From Osmia lignaria lignaria (Eukaryota > Arthropoda > Insecta > Hymenoptera > Megachilidae), in NCBI RefSeq assembly GCF_051020975.1, contig NC_135040.1, forward strand, positions 7,185,501 to 7,249,500: 64,000 nucleotides of DNA, in the 5' to 3' direction. Under the pieces are notes generated by a model. That model was given only the letters and a program-made list of their open reading frames with translations, was not told the DNA's origin and ran no database searches. A program made the position numbers and the translations under genes. Shown piece after piece: positions 27,686 to 39,302 of this stretch. How positions within the stretch are numbered: the stretch's first letter is position 1; every line of letters begins with the position of its first letter.

Positions 27686-28479
27686 AATGACAGTGTTTCG
27701 TGATTTATTCTCCTCATGTGTGTTATGTAGGAATTGAGTAACAATTGGAGGATGCTGAATCATTGTTATGCACTGACAATATTCTTATCACGTTTTCGAC
27801 GCTGTTTTAGAGCATAATGAGTCGTTAAATATTGTGCTATAAACTATAGTTAAAAATTGAACAGTCATTGTCTCGATATTGGTATGCTTCTTACGAAAGT
27901 TTGTTCTTTAGACTTTAGATCAAAGATTTTAATAATTTTTGTTAAAAAAATTTGTTGACAAATTATCGAATGGATACCATCAAAAAAATGTTTGTATAAA
28001 ATATTTTACAAAGGGTTAATAAAATTTTAGGGGTTGCACTTATGACATCATTAAAAAAATTTAGAAATAATCCTGAAGAAAAAGGAACGTTTTAATAATT
28101 GTTACATTGTACAATTGTAATTGTTAATAGTACAATTTCTTACTAATTAAGTACTGTTCAGAAGCCAGTGAAATGATGATATAATGGAGCTAGTCACTGC
28201 TGACATACAAGTCATCAATGCCTTCAGAAACGAGCGATTACTTGTAACAATCTGAGACTACGATCTAACGTAAATACAGGATGCTAAGAGGGGAGAGATC
28301 ATATTCTATAGTAGGATTTGCAACAGACATTGATAAAAGCCTGTCCATCGAACAACTCTCGCTGCAGTCGGGTCAGAATCATTGTTAAACGCGAATCTTT
28401 CCTTTTCTTTGATCAAACAGAAAACTATTTCCTATTGTGTCGAAGAAAATTCCTGTATCAGTGTGAAGGATAATTCAAC
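27686..28479. other. Intergenic; AATAAA at 28018
   Basis: Holds the 3' UTR of the coiled-coil gene, with a candidate polyadenylation signal AATAAA at 28018-28023, then the promoter of the first adenylate-forming enzyme. A block near 28370-28430 (CAGTCGGGTCAG, ATTGTTAAACGCG, a pyrimidine-rich run, GATCAAAC) is also recognisable upstream of copies 3 and 4. Confidence 0.5.
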
Positions 28480-31155
28480 ATGGTCGCCGATAGTGAGATA
28501 AACAACGTAAGATATTTCATTTAGAGAACGTAGTTCCCTGTTGTTTATTCATTTTATTTCATTCAAATAAACATTGTACCATATAAATAACAATTTGTTT
28601 AACAATATTATTGTTAATAGGTCGAGCTACCTTTTAGGATCGAAAACAATATACTAAAGGGGAAAGTGATACCATTTAAATCCCAGTATACAAGCGTTGG
28701 AAAGTTGCTGTTCGACTTTTTGAAGAATAACTTGAATTTCGTGGGACAGGTATGTAGAATTTTTTTCCATCGATCGTACACTTTAATGATCTCGTCATTC
28801 GTGAAATCTACCTGTATTTTCTCATACGTATGATCTAGTTTACGTATTTTCTGTCGTTTCTATTCTTCAGGTAGATGCACTCACTGATATTGAGGACACT
28901 TTCGAAGAGATTCTAGATCGGTCCATAAAATGTGCACTCTGGCTGCAGAAGCAAGGAGTGGGAAGCAACGACATTATCGTGATTTCATCGCACAATCATC
29001 TTGATTGTTTTATTCCTTGCATCGCTGCACTCTTTATCGGTGCTATATTCAATCCATGGCACTCTGATGTAAACACACGTAAGATTTCAAATTCTGAATC
29101 GCGAATGCTTCAAAGTATAAATATCTTTACAAGCGTTTCAAGAAGCGCACGAACATAAATTCTTTAGAATATCTGTTAGAACATAATCCGTTCGTTTTAC
29201 ATAACGCGCGGTAATTATGAGGTTGCATAACAATTGAATTGTTATGACTTTTTTGCAGAGTTGGCACGTCATTTCATGTCATTATCTCAGCCGAAAGTGG
29301 TGTTTGCAAACGAGAAATCAGCACCTGTCGTGTTGGAAGCAGCGAAAATCGAATGTCACCACTTGAAAGTGGTAACGTTCGGCGAATACCTTGGCACCAG
29401 CTCGTTCTCCGACATTCTGAAAGGTCACAGCAAATCGTCGGTAGCTAATTTTCAATGCGCCGAAATCGATGATCCCGAACAGACCGCGGTGATATTGTTC
29501 TCTTCCGGGACAACTGGTCCACCGAAGGGCGTGCAATTGCCTCATCGGGCATTTTTGAAATTCTTGGAATTGGACGTTGAATTTTCTCTTAAAAACCATG
29601 TGTCCGTATGGTTCAGTACTTTATATTGGCTCAGTGGTACGTTGTTAAATTTGAAGAGCATCGTTTCCTGTTCGAAGAAAATCATCGTGGCAAACTCCGA
29701 TGAAGAAACCGCCTGTAAAATTGTAGAGAAGTACAAGGTATCTGCTTCAATTTCAATTTAATACGTTCGCGACGGGGCCTGAATTTAATGTCCCCGCCGA
29801 GAGGAGGGGTTAAAAAAACTTTGTTAATTACAATAATCAGTTATGTAAATGCTATGACGCGACACTAGTTTATGTACCACCGATATATACATATATTAAA
29901 ATGGATAATTATATTAAATATTTATTGATTTAATTAATAAAAACAAGAATGTACCACCGGTGCACGTGTTAACGAACTTGTTATTATGAGACACGGGTTA
30001 AAGTTCTGATGTACCGTAATAACTTTGTTTGCGAGAGAAAGCCTCGATAACGTATCAATATGGATCACTGTTGTGTAAACATTTCGTGTTACACTCTGAT
30101 TTCACGATGATTTGTAAAGTTTTATCATAAATTTCTATTTAATCGTATTGTTGTAAAGGTATCATGGATGATGCTGAGTACCAGCATGGTGAATCGTCTC
30201 GCTAGGTATAATAATTTGCAACATTATGATCTCTCGAGCTTGCGGAATCTCTACACCGGTGGTTCTTCCATGGGAAAAGAAGCCGAAGACCTAGCAAGAA
30301 AACGTTTCCCGCAAACATTGTTGCTACAAGCTTATGGTAAAACGAATAAATGAAATCATTCTATCTTAATTCGATGCAGCGATTATTATAAATGTAATTT
30401 TTCTTCTCAGGTATGACGGAACTTGGTAATTTACTCGCTACACAAGTGGAAGGTTCTACCAGCGGTTCCTGCGGCATACCCGCCACAAACTGTGAAATTA
30501 AAATTATCGATCCCAAAACTGGAAAAGTTCTGGGTCCTAATCAGAATGGCGAGATCTGCGCGAAAATTGTGTCGATGATGACGGGTTATTACAAGAACCC
30601 GGAAGCCACCAAAAACACTATCGATGAAGATGGTTAGTACGCAATGTGGAGCTTCAGAGAACATTATAATTTGACAATTCAATTTTCTTTGTTCAGGATG
30701 GTTGCACAGTGGAGATTTAGGATATTACAACGAGAAAGGGGAATTGTTCATTATAGATAGATTGAAGGAATTGATCAAATTCCAAGGGTTTCAAATAGCG
30801 CCAACTGAAATTGAAGGTGTCTTGCAATCGCATCCTGCAGTTTTAGAAGTTGCGGTTGTTAGTATGCCTCATCCTCTCGACTGTGAACACCCAGTTGCTT
30901 TTATCAGTAAAGTGCCAACCAAAGAGGTATGTTTAAATAAGTGTTAGGTACTCTTTTTTTATTTGCCATTAATGTTACGATACTAATTTGCAGGTAACAG
31001 CTGCAGAATTAATGATGCTGGTAGCTAATAATTTAATGGATTATTGTCAATTACGTGGTGGGGTGAAATTTTTACCATCTCTGCCCCACACTCCTTCAGG
31101 AAAGATCGCGAGGAATGAATTGAAGAAAATGGCAAAAGCCATGGCAGTTAAATAA
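28480..31155 (+). CDS. Adenylate-forming acyl-CoA ligase/luciferase-like, array copy 1
   Basis: An ANL-superfamily enzyme (luciferin 4-monooxygenase-like / 4-coumarate-CoA ligase-like). The expected reaction is ATP-dependent activation of a carboxylic acid to an acyl-AMP and then an acyl-CoA; the substrate is unknown. Exons: 28480-28506, 28621-28749, 28871-29078, 29259-29737, 30159-30336, 30411-30632, 30697-30926 and 30994-31155, giving 544 residues, the usual length. Motifs: P-loop FSSGTTGPPKG at residues ~202-212; YGMTE split by an intron; HSGD; DRLKELIKFQGF with a canonical hinge; and the adenylation Lys in TPSGKIAR at ~528. All core residues are intact, so this copy should be an active ligase. 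The luciferase HHGF motif is absent; the position reads WFSTLYWLSG. The C-terminus (AVK) is not a peroxisomal SKL-type signal, so a cytosolic location is likely. AATAAA stands at 31432. Confidence 0.93.
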
Positions 31156-31995
31156 TTATTTTTGAAAATCAAACGAAACGAGTAGGCTGTCTCTAATATT
31201 TTATTAACAAAATAAGTATTAATCTCTTGTAATGTAATTGTCTTCACTGTTATCATTTATCTGTTATAATCAATGTTTTTATATAATAACAAAGAGATTG
31301 TGTCTTTGATATTCAAAGACTCCTTACATGCTGTATTACTTGAAAAATGAGATTACTTTCAATGAAAGTGCTGTAGTCAACTGTCAAGATCTTAATATTA
31401 AAAACGTTATTAGAAACTATTGTACCAATTAAATAAAATTTGTTAACTGATTGTACGAAAAGTCGGCTGTTTATATTGGTTTTCTAACAGAAATTCAACA
31501 TCACTAATGGTTAACGATGATAATTGAGTACTCGGAAACGGAATAGTAAGTCAGTCTTTGCCCCTCAAAATTGCAAATCAGCAGATAGAAAAATAATATT
31601 TGCAACTTATTTTCCTGTATTCGATAAGTATACAAAGTCTGGTTTGAGGGAAATAAGAATGGAAAAATGCACTGATGAATAATTAAAATATATCTATGTA
31701 AAATAAAATAGAAGGAATATATAAATATGAAATATTGATCACTACTTAGATAAAAATTTACAATATATTCAGAACCACTTTGCAATTACAACCTTTTATC
31801 GATACACGAGATAAAAAATTGAAGAAGATAAAAAATGCTAAAACCGATAAAAGACCGTACGTTCTTCGATCTTTTTTACAGTCGTTAAAAAGTTATTGTT
31901 ATACGCACACGTTTTACTTCTCCGGATTAAATTATTTTCCATTGCGCAACGGTCATTTTATGCAACATCGCTGCAATAAATAATTTCTTCTCGAC
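31156..31995. other. Intergenic, copy 1 to copy 2
   Basis: Contains the polyadenylation signal of copy 1 (AATAAA, 31432-31437). Around 31683-31700 is an element ATATATCTATGTAAAATAAA that recurs upstream of copy 3 (about 35120-35140) and, as TATCTATGCAAAATA, upstream of copy 4. It is probably a remnant of the duplicated promoter region. Confidence 0.5.
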
Positions 31996-34252
31996 ATGGC
32001 TAATATAAATAAACAATATGTAAGACGTTTTCTTCGACGAAGAAACGAAACACTATGCGACATCAACAAATTTCTTTTATCGTTTAACAATATTACAGGT
32101 CGAGAAACCGTTTAGAATCGAAAACAACATAATGAAAGGAAAGGTAATGCCGTATAAACCGCCCTACAAAAGCATTGGAAAATTGTTGTTCGACCACATG
32201 AAGAAGCATCCGAATTTCGTGGCACAGGTGACAGTTTCTATTTAATTATTTCTAATTCAACATTCTGACGATCAATTATTTTCTACCGTTGGAACATTTA
32301 CTCAAGATCGAATACTTCAGGTTGACGCGACCACAGGGATCGAGGACACTTTGAAAGAAATGCTGGATCGCTCGATAAGATGTGCGCTCTGGTTGCAGAA
32401 ACAAGGCGTGAAAAAGAATGACATCGTCGTAATTTCGTCGCACAATCATCGTGATGATTTTATTTGTTGCATGGCTGCACTTTTCATCGGTGCTTCCTAT
32501 AATTCATGGTACCATGAAATTAACTTACGTAAGTTATCGAATTCTGATATACAATCGGGCTCTCTCCATGGTTCGCCATTCGAGCGTTAACACGTTTCAA
32601 GTAAAACTTATAGAAAAAGAGTTATTTGACTGCAATTAATTGCATAACGATTAATCAACACTATGACATTGTTGCAGAATTAGCTCGTCATTTCACAAGA
32701 TTGACTAAGCCGAAAATCGTGTTCGCGAATGAAATCTCGGTTCCTCTTGTGATAGAAGCAGCTAAACTCGAGGGTCATTATCCAAAAATAGTGACGTTCG
32801 GTGAATATCCCGGCACGACACCGTACTCTGAGATCTTAAATGGTCACAGCGAATCCTCGGTGGCTAATTTTCAATGCACCGAAATCGATGATCCTGAACA
32901 GACCGCGGCGATCGTTTTCTCTTCCGGAACAACGGGTATGCCGAAAGGTGTGCAATTGCCTCATCGATCGATTTTAGGATACGTGGAACTGGAAGATAAC
33001 TTTCCTCTTGGTAATCAGATAGTCATGTGGTTCAGTACCTTATATTGGCTCAGCGGAACGCTGATGTGTTCGAAGAGCATCGTTCAGCTATCGAGAAGAG
33101 TCGTTACACCAACATTTGATGAGGAAATTGCCTGTAAGATTATAGAGAAGTACAAGGTAATTGTTTCTCGATTTTTCGGGAATTTTAATGAAAGGTTTCA
33201 CGGTCGCTTGCGAATCTGTCCAATGGTATCGTAAACTTGTTGATCATCATTCCAAAGGTGTCGTGGTTAGGGCTGACCGCCAGCATGATGAATTGTCTTG
33301 CTAGATATAATCGTTTGCAAGATTTTGACCTCTCGAGCTTGAAACTTTTTTACACCGGTGGTGCTTTCGTCGGGAAAAATAGTGAAGATCTGTTGAGGAA
33401 ACGTTTTCCACATACGAGAGTGGTACAAATTTATGGTAAAGCAAATGATCTACGATATGTTGATGGATCGTTAACATTTATCCATAAAAAAGCGATCTAT
33501 CTTTTCAGGTATGACGGAACTCGGCATGGTAGTTACCGAGCAAACGGAAGATTCTGAAAGCGGTTCTTGCGGCAAGGCAATCAAAAACTGCGAAATAAAA
33601 ATTGTCGATGTTGAAACTGGTAAAGTTTTGGGCCCGTTTCAGAACGGCGAGCTTTGGGTGAAATCTCCTTGGATAATGACGGGTTATTACAAAGATCCAG
33701 AAGCAACCAAAAATATCATCGACGAAGAAGGTGAGTTAGGAAGTGTGAGGATTTTCGGATGATTCAAAAACATTTCTCTTCAGGATGGGTACACTCAGGT
33801 GACATAGGGTATTACAACGAGAAAGGAGACATATTTATCGTTGACAGGATAAAGGATATGATCAAATGCCAAGCACATCAAGTAGTCCCAAGTCAAATCG
33901 AAGAAGTCATACAACGTCATTCAGCAGTCTTAGAAGTTGCAGTCGTCAGTATGCCTCATCCTATTGATACTGAACAGCCAATTGCTTTTGTTAGTAAAAT
34001 ACCAAACAAAGAGGTAATTCATACAGTCAGGGTGTACGAGGAGCAAGGTGTTAAATTTTTCTGTAACTTGACATGGTAATTAATTTCCAGGTGACAGAGG
34101 AAGAATTGATCAAGTTGGTAGCTGACAATTTAGTGGATTATTCTCAACTACGCGGTGGGGTGAAATTTTTACCAGCTCTACCCCACACTCATTCAGGAAA
34201 AATTTCGAAGAAAGAATTGAAAGAACTGGCGAAAACGATGGCTCCTTGTTAA
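31996..34252 (+). CDS. Adenylate-forming acyl-CoA ligase/luciferase-like, array copy 2
   Basis: Paralogue of copy 1 with the same exon plan: 31996-32019, 32099-32227, 32321-32528, 32678-33156, 33258-33435, 33509-33730, 33784-34013 and 34091-34252, giving 543 residues. Exon 4 has the same 479-nt length as in copy 1, which pairs these two. The P-loop FSSGTTGMPKG, YGMTE, HSGD and the adenylation Lys (HSGKISKKEL) are present. The hinge region differs: DRIKDMIKCQAHQVV replaces the usual Gly after the IK segment with Ala, and the following PxE motif reads PSQIE, with Gln for Glu. The fold and adenylation chemistry look intact; the domain rotation needed for the thioester step may be altered. It ends MAPC, with no peroxisomal signal. 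AATAAA stands at 34348-34353. Confidence 0.93.
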
Positions 34253-35433
34253 ATGATTATAAAAGACGGAATATCAAATGTTCCTATCATTCTTATACTC
34301 TAAACATCAATATTTTAAATGATGTAAAAATTTCCAGAGAAATATGAAATAAAATCGCAGTAAAATACGAATGTATAAAATTGTGAAAATAATAAATTTA
34401 TCTGTTTTACAAATTAAGAAATGACCACAGTTAGATAGTAAATTCATCTTCCTGTCTGTTTCTTACAAATTTCTTCAATCCTCGATTACCTACAGAAAAG
34501 ATTATTTACAATGGAAGTATGATATTAAAAGGTTATTAAATACAATTAATATTATATTCAATAACCGTACATAATTCGTTCAATTCCAAGGCATAAAGTA
34601 ATCAATAAACGTAATGAAAATAGTTAATTTTTATTCTGGAAATTTTCAACTTCCTTCAAATGAATAAAACGTTGCATATGAGTCTTACATAAGTTTAATA
34701 ACAATTATTTAACTGAACAGAAGGTCGATTGTGATTATCTTATCGAACTATTATCGAGCAGAATTAATTTATCATTTCAAAAAGTCCTTGTTTGCGATTA
34801 CAAATTTGAAATGATAAATTCCAAAATAATTTTTTAAAATGGAATTGTATTCTTTGTTATACATGGCTTTTTTTATTCTTTAGGTTTCATTCTTCTATCC
34901 TACCACCTGGGGGTTGAAATTTAAGTAATTACTTGAAGAGTTTTCACAAACAAAATAACTTCCCATTCTTCACTTATCAAAATTACAATTTAACAGATAA
35001 AAAATATGAATAATTTATTTTCTTCTATCTGATAAGCCTAATTTTTGATACGTCCCCTTGTTACAGTATAAATAAATATATCAATTATTCCGTACACAGA
35101 GATAGTAATAAATAATTGAAATATATCTATGTAAAATAAAACAGTAAGAAAGTACATAAATGTGTACTTTCAGTTATTTAGATAGTCATCCCTGATGACA
35201 TAACTATTTCAAACTTCTAGTGCCATTAGAAATGTGCATTAAATCAAGTGCATGAATAAATCAAGATGCAAATTCTTTGAGTAGGAATCAACAAAAGGGG
35301 GTGCAGCATATAATTCTATTTTCAGTCGTACGAAAATTATTGTTAAACTTACGCGTTCTCTTTTTTCTGATAAAACGAGCAATTACCTATTTAAACAACA
35401 TCACCGTAAAAAATAATCACATTTCTTTTTAAC
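34253..35433. other. Intergenic, copy 2 to copy 3
   Basis: No gene seen. It carries the copy 2 polyadenylation signal and, at about 35300-35390, a promoter-proximal block (GTGCAGCATA, CAGTCGTACGAAAATTATTG, a T/C-rich run) that matches 39160-39235 upstream of copy 4. Confidence 0.5.
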
Positions 35434-37582
35434 ATGTCTGTTAACAATAAAAACGACGTAAGACATTTCGTGGGGTGCATACAGTATTCAGTTTCCGGAT
35501 TTTGCTTAAAAAAAATTTTTTTTAGGGCCAGCCACGTTTTACGATCGAAAATAATATACTGAAAGGAAGAGTGGTGCCATTTCAGTCTCAGTACACGCAT
35601 ATTGGACAGTTGCTGTTCAACTCAATGAAAAAAAATGCGAATCTAGTGGGACAAGTAGGTTGACAATTTTTACAATAAAATTATGATCATTATGTTTAAT
35701 ATACATGCAAAATCGAATCCTTCAGGTTGACGCGATCACAGGTATCGAAGACACCTTTGGAGATATCCTAGATATGTCGATAAAATGTGCGCTTTGGATG
35801 CAGAAACAAGGAGTTAAAAGTAACGATATCATTGTTATCTCATCGCAAAGTAATTGTGAAGTATTCATTCCGTGCATCGCTGCGCTCTTCATCGGTGCCA
35901 TTTTCAATCCATGGGACGATGAGAAAGATACAAGTAAGTTTTAGGAAGTTTTCAATTTTCCTTATTCTATGAAGTTTAATTTATCGCAAGCCTATTGATA
36001 CACTTTTCAGTATTCTTGAATGTTGACAGAAATGACTTACATTACAGAGACGACTCGTTATTACATCAAACTCATGCAGCCAAAAGCCATCTTTGCGGGT
36101 GAAAAATCAGCCCCTATTGCGCTGGAAGCAGCTAAACTCGAGGATCATCCAACGAAGGTAGTGTGTTTTGGTGATTATCCAGGCACAACACGGTTCGCTG
36201 ACATCCTGAAAGGTCACAGTGAATCTTCGGTGATTAATTTTCAATGCACCGATATCGAGGATCCTCGGCAAACTGCGATAATTATGTTCTCTTCTGGAAC
36301 AACGAGTCTTCCCAAAGGAATACCATTGACTCATCAATCGTTACTGAAGTTGTTGGAAGTAAAAGAGGAGCCTAGTGTCGATACATGGATGTGGTACAGT
36401 CCTCTATTCTGGATCAGCGGACCGTCTCTTAACATGAAAAATATCATCTTCCATAGGAAGAAAATCGTCCCGCCACCCTTTGAAGAGGAATCAGCCTGCA
36501 AGATTATAGAGAAATACAAGGTACTTGCGTCTCTTTTCACATTCGTGTATAATCGTCTTTTAAACCGTGGATAATGATTTGATAGGTGGAATTAGTGTTA
36601 TTGAATACCACTAGAATAAATCGTCTCATTCGACACAATCGCTTCTATGAATACGATCTTTCGAGCTTGAAGGTGCTGTATATTATTGGCTCCCCCATGG
36701 AAAAAGTAGTTCAAGACTTGGTAAAGAAGTGTTTTCCACATACAGTAATTGCACAAGTTTATGGTAAGATAAATGGTGTTAATCATTACTCATTTTTTTA
36801 TACACATCGCTTCTTGATAGTTTCTTTTAGGTCTGACGGAAACGGGCTACATAATTACTGCGCAATCGGCCAATTCACCAAGCGGTTCCTCTGGGTTAAT
36901 AAATCATAACTGTGAGATAAAAATTATTGATCTGGAAACGGGAAAGACATTGGGACCGAATCAGAAGGGTGAAATCTGTGGTAAATCGATAAGTATGATG
37001 TCGGGTTATTACAAAAATCCAGAAGCTACCAAAAAGGTCATCGACGAAGATGGTCAGTATAAAATGTGATACCTTGAGAAATGAAGAAACATTTTTCTGA
37101 ACAATCAGAATTCTTCCAGGATGGTTACACACGAGTGATCTTGGTTATTACACCGAGGAAGGTGAACTATTCGTTGTCGATAGACTGTCCGATTTAATTA
37201 AATTTAGAGATCATTTAATAATTCCAAGTGAAATCGAGGCTGTCTTGCTGACTCATCCTTCAGTTTTGGAAGTAGCAGTCATTGGTAAACCTCATCCTAT
37301 CGATGGTGAACATCCACTTGCTTTTGTCAGTAAAGTACCAAACAAAAAGGTAATCTAGACGACATAACACAATTTATTAAATTCAATGTTATTTAAATTA
37401 ATATGATAATTAATTTGTAGGTATCGGCAGAAGAATTAATCGATTTAGTAGCTAGTAAATTAATGGATCATTGTCACCTACGTGGTGGGGTGATATTTCT
37501 ACTATCTTTTCCATATACTCCTACAGGAAAGATTCTTAAGAAGGAATTAAAGATGATGTTGAAGGAGGTGACTATCCATTAA
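35434..37582 (+). CDS. Adenylate-forming enzyme-like, array copy 3, altered P-loop
   Basis: Same family and exon plan: 35434-35457, 35526-35654, 35726-35933, 36048-36520, 36586-36763, 36831-37052, 37120-37349 and 37421-37582, giving 541 residues. Exon 4 is 473 nt, as in copy 4. The ATP-binding loop reads FSSGTTSLPKG: the sixth residue, nearly always Gly, is Ser. YGLTE is intact. The conserved SGD has become TSD (Asp kept). The DRLK motif reads DRLS, losing the Lys, and the hinge Gly is replaced by Asp (FRDHLII). The adenylation Lys in TPTGKILKKEL is kept. The open frame and splice sites are intact, so this is not an obvious pseudogene, but catalysis may be weak or changed. It ends VTIH. AATAAA stands at 37728-37733. 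Confidence 0.92.
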
Positions 37583-39302
37583 ACAGTCACAGAATCTTTG
37601 AACTTATATTTATAGAAGTTATAATTATTGTATATAGAATATCAAATTGTTAAGTGTATTTGATTCCTTAATTACATCGAATATCCCAATTTCCTCTGAA
37701 AGTATTAAAATTGAACATGAAATTAGCAATAAATATATGGATTAGTAAAAAGAAATTGTATTTATTAACAGTTTAAATGCCACATTAATCACAGTCATCT
37801 GTGTTCCCATAAAAATCCGTCACTCATATCATTAGAAATTGTTTGATTTACTTAATTAGAAATACTTGTATTAGATACTTGTGATTATGGATCCAAAATA
37901 TTTAATGTGACCTCGGAATGACTGTACCTTCCCCTGCTGACCTGACGTTTAGTCGTCGGTGTTGGGCGAATTGCAGGCTTCAGGCGCCTTTTATTCGAAC
38001 TTTTAAACGTTAATTACTGGAAAACAAAGGTGCAAACGCTATTTGATTTTCGTCTTATTTTGATCCCTAGAATCACCCCTTAAAATTTTGCCTACTTGTT
38101 GTCGAACACCCTGTATATATTAGACACAAATGAAATATGGATTAAAACTTTAAGAACTATAATAAATCTTGGTTTTTTCCAATACCCTTTCCATAGATTA
38201 TCATGAACCTTTACAACTTGATTTTATTGCTAATAAATTTTTTTTTCATATTCAAACGTCGAATCAACAGCCCCTGAAACCGGCAACCTGCACAGTATCG
38301 ATGGATAGACGTCGAGTCAGTAGGCGTTTGTAGTTATAATCGAGATAAATAAAGGAAATGAAATGAAAATCAGATCCGCATTAATATTATTAAAAATTGC
38401 TTGCTAATATATAGAAAAAGTATTTTACTATTGTTTCATGTTTGAACTAGAACTCATTGTGCATCTGAATATAAGATCAACCATCACCTACGACTTAAAA
38501 TCTGAAAGAGCACTTGAAGATTTTTTGGAAGCAGAATAACGAACCATTTCTTATCGTATAAAAAAATATATGACGTCTATTTCCGTCTGCTTGATAATTC
38601 TACAAAATTTAATTTAATATAGTGGGATATATATTAACTGTGATTAACAAAAATATACAAAAATCTTTGTCGATGTGCCACCGACACAAGGTTGTTTGTT
38701 CTCTTTGTTCAAAAAATAATATCACTGCTCGACCGACCACTTTATGGTTTGCCCCTACCTGGTATCTCTTACACGTTTCGAGAACAAAGTCAAACCTAAT
38801 AGCATACATATCTGCTCCTTAAGAAGCAACTGTTCGGTCCCGAACCAGTCGATTATTTTATACCGATTGCAAATAGCAGCAAAATAATTATTGTACGTAT
38901 AATCAAGGTATATCTATGCAAAATATAATTGTAGGATGGCACATATGCAAATATGCTGCAGTTTACAATTTCAAAATAGATGAAAGATGTGGAAGATTTA
39001 AAATCCTATAATTAAAAATCCTTTAAAATGGATGAATTAATGTAATCTATGCAAAATACAATTGTCGGAAGGCACATATGCAAATATGCTGCAGTTTGCA
39101 ATTCCAAAGTAGATGAAGATTATGAAAGAATTAAAGACATATAATTAATAATCCTTTAAAAAGGGTGTAGCATACAGTACTCTGTACAGTCACTTGAAAA
39201 TTATTGTTAAATGTACTCTTTCTTCTCTCTACCGTATTTTTGATCGCGCCGTATTTTATTTTACATAGAATCAATTCAAAAATAACTTCATTACTTTTCA
39301 AC
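37583..39302. other. Intergenic, copy 3 to copy 4
   Basis: The largest spacer in the array. It has the copy 3 polyadenylation signal, then non-coding DNA, a GC-richer patch at about 37930-37990, and the duplicated 133-bp unit at 38912-39160 described separately. No additional enzyme fragment was recognised. Confidence 0.5.
38912..39160 (+). repeat. Tandem ~133-bp duplication upstream of copy 4, each with ATGCAAAT
   Basis: Unit A starts at 38912 (ATCTATGCAAAATA) and unit B at 39045. They share GGCACATATGCAAATATGCT, then GCAGTTT, TAGATGAA and the closing ATAATCCTTTAAA block. Each contains the octamer ATGCAAAT (38945-38952 and 39078-39085), the classic POU-domain binding sequence. The position, about 120-400 bp upstream of the copy 4 ATG, suggests a promoter element; regulatory function is inference. 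Confidence 0.65.

Noticed and set aside
35434..37582. Copy 3 of the enzyme array as a pseudogene
   Set aside because: Despite altered motifs, all eight exons are open, splice sites are good and the adenylation Lys is kept; divergence of function fits better than decay.
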